Shown: piece after piece, positions 1 to 3,797 of the stretch
How positions within the stretch are numbered: position 1 is the stretch's first letter
Layout of the letters: each line of letters begins with the position of its first letter
NCBI GenBank assembly: GCA_011046175.1
Contig: DSBB01000496.1
Location: forward strand, 1 to 6,653
From: Candidatus Hydrogenedentota bacterium
Lineage (GTDB): Bacteria > Hydrogenedentota > Hydrogenedentia > Hydrogenedentales > CAITNO01
DNA: 6,653 bases
Direction: 5' to 3'
Program-made: the position numbers and the translations under genes
Notes under the pieces: generated by a model
What the model was told of the DNA's origin: nothing
What the model saw: the letters and a program-made list of their open reading frames with translations, nothing else
The model's database searches: none

Positions 1-216
1 AAGGAATACGGCATTAGATGCATTGTGGCGAACAGACCCTGCTATCAGGACAGAAAAGTGCTGCGCGACCATACCGCAGGACAACGGCTGCCCCTGTCCG
101 AACTGACGGGCGCGCGTCTGCTTTGTGTGCCCCTGCACCCGGCCATGAGTGACGCAGACAACGAATACATTTGCGCCGCCTTAACGGAATCTGTGATGGC
201 ATCGCGCGATGCATAA
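1..216 (+). CDS. DegT/DnrJ/EryC1-family PLP-dependent aminotransferase, C-terminal fragment
   Basis: The reading frame is open from the first base and ends at TAA 214-216, giving about 71 residues of a gene that begins outside the window. The fragment starts KEYGIRCIV and later reads LLCVPLHPAMSDADNEYICAAL. This matches the usual end of DegT/DnrJ/EryC1/StrS aminotransferases: an 'x-GI-x' strand, a 'P-x-Y' segment, then 'R-L-L-x-(L/V)-P-L-H-P-x-M-(S/T)-D-x-(D/E)' and a last helix. Known members transfer an amino group to nucleotide-linked keto-sugars, or act as dehydratases, in the cytoplasm for surface polysaccharide or secondary-metabolite synthesis. The PLP lysine and active-site core lie upstream, so neither substrate nor activity can be judged. 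No clear terminator follows; only a weak ACCG/CGGT stem with an 8-base loop lies near 218-233. Confidence 0.8.
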   Translation, partial: KEYGIRCIVANRPCYQDRKVLRDHTAGQRLPLSELTGARLLCVPLHPAMSDADNEYICAALTESVMASRDA

Positions 217-294
217 TACCGCCCCTCGCACGGTCTTTGATGCTGTATGTCGCTCTGCAAAAGGAACAAATTATATAACGGTGGTGTTACAGGG

Positions 295-303
295 TGGTAT
301 AAT
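295..303 (+). promoter_or_regulatory. Extended -10 promoter element (TGnTATAAT)
   Basis: The bases TGGTATAAT form a perfect sigma-70 extended -10 motif (TG, one base, then consensus TATAAT at 298-303). No good -35 hexamer lies 16-18 bp upstream (ATAACG at 275-280 is poor), but extended -10 promoters often work without one. Transcription would start near 309-311, directly before the first hairpin. The nearest gene downstream on this strand is the hemolysin III gene at 622. The box also forms the left end of a direct repeat whose second copy reads TGTAAT, so its promoter role is plausible but unproven. Confidence 0.45.
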
Positions 304-398
304 ACACATGGACACCATAGGCAAACGCATCTCTTCATGCAAAGCCTGATGTTTTGCTTTCGTGTAATACGCATGAACGCCATTAGACAGACGCATCT
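298..398 (+). repeat. Pair of diverged 35-36 bp direct repeats, 65 bp period
   Basis: Copy 1 (298-332) begins TATAATACACATGG and ends ACGCATCT. Copy 2 (363-398) begins TGTAATACGCATGA and ends ACGCATCT. By hand alignment 29 of 36 columns are identical. All six substitutions are A/G transitions, and the seventh difference is one extra T in copy 2. About 30 bp of unrelated sequence separates the copies. No third copy is seen on either side. The function is unknown; it could be a duplicated promoter or operator, or the remains of a mobile or repeat family. Confidence 0.6.
316..351 (+). other. Hairpin 1 in the leader region
   Basis: AGGC (319-322) pairs with GCCT (344-347), and GCAT (327-330) pairs with ATGC (337-340). 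An AAAC/AAA internal loop separates the two stems and the terminal loop is CTCTTC. CAT (316-318) can extend the base by pairing with ATG (349-351) past one bulged G. The hairpin sits a few bases after the start site expected from the extended -10 box, so it could be a 5' structure of the transcript. No poly-U tract follows, so it is not a terminator. Confidence 0.45.
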
Positions 399-410
399 AA
401 TGAGGGCGTT
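376..410 (+). other. Hairpin 2 in the leader region
   Basis: AACGCC and ATTAGA (376-387) pair with TCTAAT (396-401) and GGCGTT (405-410). Twelve base pairs close an 8-base loop, with GAG (402-404) bulged on the 3' side. The left arm lies within the second direct-repeat copy. There is no T-rich tract afterwards on either strand, so an intrinsic terminator is unlikely. A role in RNA folding or as a protein-binding palindrome is possible but unproven. Confidence 0.45.
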
Positions 411-450
411 GCCCCCAATCCGGAACCGGGTGGGTGACACAACGTTCCCT

Positions 451-533
451 GTCATTCCCGCGAAAGCTGGAATCCACGAGCGTCCGCCAGTTCACGCGCC
501 GTATCACTAGATTCCCGCTTTCGCGGGAATGAC
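451..533. repeat. Inverted pair of dRS3-like palindromic repeats
   Basis: The left unit (451-475, GTCATTCCCGCGAAAGCTGG then AATCC) and the right unit (510-533, GATTCCCGCTTTCGCGGGAA then TGAC) are near-perfect reverse complements. Each unit is also a small hairpin: ATTCCCGC, a 4-base loop, then GCGGGAAT, perfect in the right unit and with one mismatch in the left. About 34 bp lies between them, and flanking bases show weak further symmetry (GTTGTG-like). The GTCATTCCCGCGAAAGCGGG motif is a known dispersed repeat: Neisseria dRS3 has ATTCCC-N8-GGGAAT, and similar elements occur in other bacteria. Such pairs are probably non-autonomous elements; no transposase is present here. Confidence 0.8.
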
Positions 534-612
534 GGAGTGTGTTGTCTGGCAGCATTTGTGATTGTTGGGTATTTTGATGCATTTGCCCATAGTGATGAAC
601 AACATTTGCAAT

Positions 613-616
613 GGAG
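613..616 (+). promoter_or_regulatory. Ribosome binding site that sets the hemolysin III start
   Basis: GGAG lies 5 bases before ATG 622-624, the usual Shine-Dalgarno spacing. An in-frame ATG farther upstream at 577-579 and a TTG at 562-564 have no comparable site, and they would add a polar N-terminus not typical of the family. Confidence 0.7.
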
Positions 617-621
617 ATAAA

Positions 622-1284
622 ATGAAGTCGGAAGTCAGTTCAAAGCATTATTCAGTATTGGAGGAAATTGCCAACAGCGTAACCCACGGCATCGGCGCGG
701 GGCTCAGCGTTGCCGGATTGGTTTGGCTGATACTGCGCGCGGTGCGTATTGGCGACGCCTTCAGTATCGTCTCCGTTATTGTTTTCGGCGCCTCCCTCAC
801 CCTGCTGTATATCGCCTCCACGCTTTATCATGCGTTGCCCTGGCAGAAAATCAAACTTCTTTTCCGGAAATTTGATCACTGCGCCATCTATTGGCTTATA
901 GCGGGCACTTACACCCCCTTTCTGCTGGTTTCAATGCGCGGCACCGTGGGCTGGACGTTGTTCGGCGTCTTGTGGGGAATTGCCATTGTGGGCACTGCGT
1001 TCAAACTGTTCTTTATCGGTCGTTTCGACAGGCTTTCCACCGCCATGTATGTGGTCATGGGCTGGACGGCTCTGGTCGCCATCAAACCGGCCATTGCCTA
1101 CATCCCCGGACCGGCGCTTTTCATGATGTTTATCGGCGGGCTTGCCTACACATTCGGCGTGTTCTTTTATCTTAACAACCGCATTCCCTTTAATCATGCC
1201 ATTTGGCATTGTTTCGTCATGGCCGGCAGCACGGTTCATTTTTTTGCCATTATCTTTTACGTCTTGGCGATGCCCGTGGGATAA
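622..1284 (+). CDS. Hemolysin III / PAQR family membrane protein
   Basis: The 220-residue product is an integral inner-membrane protein with about seven hydrophobic helices, the normal size for bacterial hemolysin III (YqfA/YplQ-like, TIGR01065) proteins. All family signatures are present: E14-E15..N18..H22 at the N-terminus, S66..Y69-H70 (STLYH), F84-D85-H86 followed by IYWLIAGTYTPF (89-100), and NHAIWH (191-196) with H206. By analogy with adiponectin receptors, H70, H192 and H196 should bind a metal ion, probably zinc, inside the membrane; related eukaryotic receptors act as ceramidases. The cell-lysis activity that named the family is doubtful for most members, and the native role is unclear, perhaps membrane-lipid homeostasis. 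The start is fixed by GGAG at 613. It converges on the MBL hydrolase gene with only 15 bp between the stops and no visible terminator. Confidence 0.93.
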   Translation: MKSEVSSKHYSVLEEIANSVTHGIGAGLSVAGLVWLILRAVRIGDAFSIVSVIVFGASLTLLYIASTLYHALPWQKIKLLFRKFDHCAIYWLIAGTYTPFLLVSMRGTVGWTLFGVLWGIAIVGTAFKLFFIGRFDRLSTAMYVVMGWTALVAIKPAIAYIPGPALFMMFIGGLAYTFGVFFYLNNRIPFNHAIWHCFVMAGSTVHFFAIIFYVLAMPVG

Positions 1285-1299
1285 TCAAAAACGCGCCTC

Positions 1300-1863
1300 C
1301 TACACAAAGAAGGGGTTGTGATTCTTTTCTATGGCGACCGTGCTCGATGGGCCGTGGCCTGTGTGGACAAGGCATTCGTCGGGGAGCGTGAAGATGTGTT
1401 TGCGTATGGCGTCTATTTCAGTGGCTTTATTATGCAGGTTTGTCGTGCCGCCGATACTGCCGGAAAACAGCGCGTCCCCTGTGAATGCCATGGATGGAAA
1501 TACCAGACCAATTTCTTCGGGCGTGTGGCCGGGAAGTTCCACAACGCGGGCCTGTATGGCGCCGAGCGTGATGACGCTGCCATGAGTGACTTGTTGCGCC
1601 GAAACACCGTCCACGTCGGCGACGCCCGCGAATACGGTCGGCTTATAAGCGCGCGCGATTTCGGCGAGTCCGCCGGTATGGTCATAATGGGCGTGGGTGA
1701 TAAACACTGATTCAAGGGTCAGGTTGCGGCGTTCCAGAAATGCCGGAATGCGCGCGTCGTATGCGGCGGCGTCAATAAGCATGGCCTTGCGCGTTTCAGG
1801 ACACGCTACAACGAACATGTTGGCTTCATTGACTTCGGGGACGAGGAAATGGGCAAAAATCAC
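1300..1863 (-). CDS. MBL-fold metallo-hydrolase, glyoxalase II-like
   Basis: The 187-residue cytoplasmic protein carries the full metallo-beta-lactamase-fold metal ligand set. These are T-H57-A-H59-Y-D61-H62 (HxHxDH), PGH113 with TPEEIG, FTGD130, and H170 in HTGHGPSST, and the end EKNHNPF resembles single-domain glyoxalase-II-like proteins such as YcbL. Two metal ions, usually zinc or iron, are expected. Likely substrates are thioesters such as S-lactoylglutathione or related thiol adducts, but the sequence does not decide this. Family members often read GSIGRTD after the aspartate; here it is GSIGGTTN, so the usual Arg and Asp are absent. The start is GTG at 1863, inside a GTGA overlap with the stop of the pentapeptide gene, with a GGAAGGA ribosome site 8 bases upstream. 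It is the last gene of the minus-strand operon. Confidence 0.92.
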   Translation of the reverse strand: MIFAHFLVPEVNEANMFVVACPETRKAMLIDAAAYDARIPAFLERRNLTLESVFITHAHYDHTGGLAEIARAYKPTVFAGVADVDGVSAQQVTHGSVITLGAIQARVVELPGHTPEEIGLVFPSMAFTGDALFSGSIGGTTNLHNKATEIDAIRKHIFTLPDECLVHTGHGPSSTVAIEKNHNPFFV

Positions 1864-2393
1864 CGGCGCATTCCTTCCAGATTTGCGTTCTCAAAATTGG
1901 CCTGGCCGGTTGCGTCCGTCAGGTCGGCATTGCGTAAGTTGGCGCGTCTGAATATGGCGCGGTCAATCTTCGCGTGTACAAGTGTTGCTTCTTCAAAATT
2001 GCCGTTTCCGGGACGGGAATAGTAAAAATCCGCGCCGGAAAAGTCGGCGCGCGCGGCGTTTGCGCCCACGAGATTGGCGCGTTTAAGGTTGGCATCGCGC
2101 AGCGAGGCATCCTGCAGGTTTGCGCCGCCAAGCACGGCCAGCTCGAGGTCGGCGCCATCCAGCGCAGCGCCCGACAGATTCGCCTCATCAAGAATAACGC
2201 CGCGCAATTGCGCGCCACGCAGGTTAGCATTGGAAAAGTCGGCCTTGGACAAGCGCGCTCCCGTCAAATCCGCGCCGGTCAGATCGCGTCCCGAATAATT
2301 GCCGCCCGCAACAAGTCCGCAGGCGTTTGCCGCGTCGCTGAGATATTCGATGTCGGGCGCGGTATTTCGCGAGGCGGTCATGTCAGAGTTCAT
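1860..2393 (-). CDS. Pentapeptide-repeat protein (right-handed beta-helix)
   Basis: From ATG 2393 the product is 177 residues. After a polar N-terminus of about 31 residues it is built almost wholly of A(D/N)LxX pentapeptides, for example DLTGA DLTGA, NLRGA and NLVGA. I count roughly 25 units between residues 32 and 175, interrupted by an RPGNG segment and by a TGQA insert near the end. Such proteins fold as a four-sided right-handed beta-helix. Some, such as MfpA and Qnr, mimic DNA and bind gyrase, but most have no known role. There is no signal peptide, so a cytoplasmic location is expected. ATG 2393 is chosen over the longer frame (to 2444) because GAAGGA lies just upstream and the extra residues lie inside the preceding gene. 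The start overlaps that gene's stop by 11 bp, and its own TGA overlaps the MBL start by 4 bp. Confidence 0.9.
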   Translation of the reverse strand: MNSDMTASRNTAPDIEYLSDAANACGLVAGGNYSGRDLTGADLTGARLSKADFSNANLRGAQLRGVILDEANLSGAALDGADLELAVLGGANLQDASLRDANLKRANLVGANAARADFSGADFYYSRPGNGNFEEATLVHAKIDRAIFRRANLRNADLTDATGQANFENANLEGMRR

Positions 2394-3012
2394 CGGTTCC
2401 TTCAATTTTTTCCTCCAGCCAGTCGCCGAATACGGCCATCTCACGCACGCGGTCCTGAATCAGTTCCGGTGTCACTTCGTTCTTCATGATATTGTTTACC
2501 AGAATAAGATATTCCGCGTTGTTCCACGGTTGCAGGGCAAAGGCGGATTTGCAGGATTTGCGATTTAGTTTAAGGGCCCAGTGCTCGTAGTCTTTGTTGG
2601 ATTTGCCGCACAAGGAGAAAATCCGGACCATATCGCGTCCGTCTCTGGATTTGCTGCGCATGATGAAAACGCGATGATGTCGGCCATTGGAAAGATTTAC
2701 CGTGGCCACATAGCCGCCATCTTGGGGATGCACCTCGCATTCGCCTTTTACCGCGCACGATTGTGCCAGCTCGCGCAACGTGTATTCCTTCTTTTTCTCT
2801 TCCTTTTCCTGACGCAACAGCGCCTTTACTGATTGCAGATTGCTTTCAACCGCGATAAGCACGTCCATATCCCTGTCCTTCAAATGCGCTGACAAGGCGG
2901 TGACGGCTGCGTTTGCAATTTTCCCCAACGCTTCAGCCGCATCACGCCGGACTACCCATCCATTTTCGTAGTTGTCCAGCGTTTTTATTAATTCTCGTAT
3001 TGAACCGTCCAT
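2383..3012 (-). CDS. HEAT-repeat protein with a CesT/YbjN-like C-terminal domain
   Basis: The 209-residue soluble protein has two parts. Residues 3-65 form paired helices of HEAT type (IRELIKTLD, then VRRDAAEALGKIA and AVTALSAHLKD with VLIAVESNL). A charged linker (RQEKEEKKKEY, 67-77) follows. Residues 79-209 alternate strands and helices (VATVNLSNGRHHRVF, MVRIFSLCG, WALKLNRK, FALQPWNNAEYLILVNNIM) and end in an amphipathic helix (DRVREMAVFGDWLEEKI). This pattern resembles the YbjN/type III secretion chaperone (CesT-like) fold, a protein-binding module; that assignment rests on pattern only. ATG 3012 is chosen because AAGGA lies 8 bases upstream. A TTG at 3063 that overlaps the previous stop as TTGA would add 17 residues but has no ribosome site. 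The role is unknown; a scaffold or chaperone for its operon partners is a guess. Confidence 0.78.
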   Translation of the reverse strand: MDGSIRELIKTLDNYENGWVVRRDAAEALGKIANAAVTALSAHLKDRDMDVLIAVESNLQSVKALLRQEKEEKKKEYTLRELAQSCAVKGECEVHPQDGGYVATVNLSNGRHHRVFIMRSKSRDGRDMVRIFSLCGKSNKDYEHWALKLNRKSCKSAFALQPWNNAEYLILVNNIMKNEVTPELIQDRVREMAVFGDWLEEKIEGTDEL

Positions 3013-3059
3013 ACGCCACATCCTTTCTCGCCATAGTGTAAACGTATTCGCTTCATAAT

Positions 3060-3566
3060 TCAAGGTTGAGACTGCGAGTCTTTTCCACTAAACACCTCGT
3101 TCCGGCGGACAAGAATCTCATCAGCGTCGTAACCAATCGCCAGCACTGCGGCGCATGCGTCCAACTTGGCATGTAAATACTCCAGCCACAATCCCAGAAA
3201 GAGCCAGAATGGCGCATACAGCAGGGTAATATGCCCGTGGAGATTCAAAGCATAATCGCCGTAATCCCATATACGCAAGCCCAGCGCCCGGAAGAGAGTG
3301 TCGTACAGGTACTCCACCAGAAAAATAAGCAACATATACACCAAGGCTCTCGCTAAAAAAGGGATACGCCGCTTTTTCAACCTCGCAGAGACAGGTCGTA
3401 TGAAGACGCCCAGTAAACCATAAACAATGAGCATCCAAGGCGAACTGTGCCCGTGCATGTTCCAGTTGTCCTTGAAAAGTGAAAAGCCGGCGGTGAAAAA
3501 CACCTCGATGAGCAAACCGAAACAGGCAAAAAGCGCAACCCTCACTGCCAGACGTTTCCACTGCAT
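3060..3566 (-). CDS. TMEM229-like four-helix membrane protein (putative ABC-transporter permease/CmpB-like family)
   Basis: The 168-residue integral membrane protein has four likely helices near residues 6-28, 43-58, 68-93 and 112-132, and a polar tail. Its pattern closely follows animal TMEM229 proteins and related bacterial membrane proteins: G17-LLIEVFFTA near the start, SPWMLIVYG (42-50), a basic segment ARLKKRR, R73-A-L-V-Y, VEYLYDTLFRALG, WDYGDY (100-105), NLHGHITLLYAPFW (108-121) and LWLEYLH. The WDYxxxxxNxxGxI signature is also seen in proteins annotated as putative ABC transporter permease (PF06541). No transport component lies nearby and the biochemical role is unknown. A weak AAGGG precedes the ATG by 12 bases. 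It is the first gene of the operon; 47 bp separate its stop from the preferred start of the HEAT gene. Confidence 0.82.
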   Translation of the reverse strand: MQWKRLAVRVALFACFGLLIEVFFTAGFSLFKDNWNMHGHSSPWMLIVYGLLGVFIRPVSARLKKRRIPFLARALVYMLLIFLVEYLYDTLFRALGLRIWDYGDYALNLHGHITLLYAPFWLFLGLWLEYLHAKLDACAAVLAIGYDADEILVRRNEVFSGKDSQSQP

Positions 3567-3615
3567 GAGCCGCTTTATCCCTTATTGACGTTCCCAACAC
3601 ATAGGATGAGCACTC

Positions 3616-3655
3616 TAGCGTATTGTTGGCATAAAAAGCAAATTGCAGTATGCTA
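3616..3655. repeat. Imperfect inverted repeat upstream of the TMEM229-like operon
   Basis: TAGCGTATTG (3616-3625) and CAGTATGCTA (3646-3655) are inverted copies matching at 8 of 10 positions, around an AT-rich centre that includes the near-palindrome GCAAATTGC. The position, 50-90 bp before the first ATG of the operon, would suit an operator or a promoter-proximal binding site. No known regulator site is recognised. Confidence 0.35.
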
Positions 3656-3667
3656 ATGTGGCGAAAC

Positions 3668-3720
3668 CCGCGGGAACCTCCCGGAAATGGGTTCGGACGG
3701 TTCCGCCGTTCCACCCGCGG
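3668..3720. repeat. GC-rich inverted repeat
   Basis: CCGCGGG (3668-3674) and CCCGCGG (3714-3720) form exact inverted 7-mers. Between them lie further matching pieces such as GGAACC and GGTTCC, and TTCGGACGGTTCCGCCG. It lies directly downstream of the terminator of the right-hand operon. It could be a dispersed palindromic element or extra terminator structure; nothing decides between these. Confidence 0.35.
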
Positions 3721-3729
3721 CGCAGCCGC

Positions 3730-3773
3730 AAAAATAATAATTCTTGCGTTCCCCGTCTTCGCGACGGGCGCAA
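3730..3773 (-). terminator. Intrinsic terminator of the sigma/anti-sigma/DUF4097 operon
   Basis: On the minus strand, 25 bp past the stop of the DUF4097 gene, TTGCG pairs with CGCAA and CCCGTC with GACGGG around a 5-base loop. The whole hairpin spans 3744-3773, with three unpaired bases in one arm. It is followed by GAATTATTATTTTT (3743-3730), a T-rich tract ending in five Ts. Stem strength, position and tail fit a rho-independent terminator, although the T-run starts with a few mixed bases. Confidence 0.7.
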
Positions 3774-3797
3774 CAGAAATCCGGTGAAATATCCGGG

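Larger units (their letters stand above)
217..621. other. Non-coding region of about 400 bp between the aminotransferase and hemolysin III genes
   Basis: No credible gene is present: the small open frames lack ribosome sites, and one merely reads through the palindromic repeat (giving the typical spurious peptide VIPAKAGIH). The stretch is instead rich in non-coding structure. In order it holds an extended -10 box (295-303), two diverged direct repeats (298-332 and 363-398), two hairpins (316-351 and 376-410), an inverted pair of dRS3-like palindromes (451-533), and the ribosome site of the hemolysin III gene (613-616). A transcript from the extended -10 box would carry all of these as a leader of about 310 nt. 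Whether it does is inference. Confidence 0.7.
3567..3797. other. Intergenic region between the two minus-strand operons
   Basis: This 231 bp stretch contains no credible gene; a long frame on the minus strand across 3121-3714 is a shadow of the TMEM229-like gene. Reading leftwards, it holds the terminator of the sigma/anti-sigma/DUF4097 operon (3730-3773), a GC-rich inverted repeat (3668-3720), and an AT-rich inverted repeat (3616-3655) about 50-90 bp before the TMEM229-like start. The promoter of the left operon probably lies in this last part, but I see no hexamer pair good enough to call. Confidence 0.6.

Noticed and set aside
298..398. CRISPR array remnant (36 bp repeats, 30 bp spacer)
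   Set aside because: Repeat and spacer lengths fit, but there are only two copies, they differ at seven positions, no third unit exists on either side, and no cas gene is in the window.
45..455. 136-residue open frame on the minus strand
   Set aside because: It runs antisense through the aminotransferase end and the repeat region, shows no domain or ribosome site, and is Cys/Arg-rich in the way shadow frames are.
247..510. 87-residue open frame on the plus strand
   Set aside because: It has no ribosome site and reads through direct repeats and the dRS3-like palindrome, giving the well-known spurious peptide VIPAKAGIH.
547..560. Sigma-54 promoter before the hemolysin III gene (TGGCAGC...)
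   Set aside because: The -24 half looks right, but the -12 half reads GTG where TTGC is needed.
1318..1710. 130-residue plus-strand frame opposite the MBL gene
   Set aside because: It is antisense to a gene with all catalytic motifs intact and resembles no family.
1974..2489. 171-residue plus-strand frame with repeating alanine/isoleucine/valine pattern
   Set aside because: Its periodicity is the antisense reading of the pentapeptide repeats, and it has no ribosome site.
3010..3063. TTG start of the HEAT gene overlapping the TMEM229-like stop (TTGA)
   Set aside because: The geometry is attractive, but there is no ribosome site before the TTG, whereas ATG 3012 has AAGGA 8 bases upstream.
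3121..3714. 197-residue open frame on the minus strand
   Set aside because: It lies in another frame of the TMEM229-like gene, whose motifs are clear in its own frame; no membrane pattern or family match is seen here.
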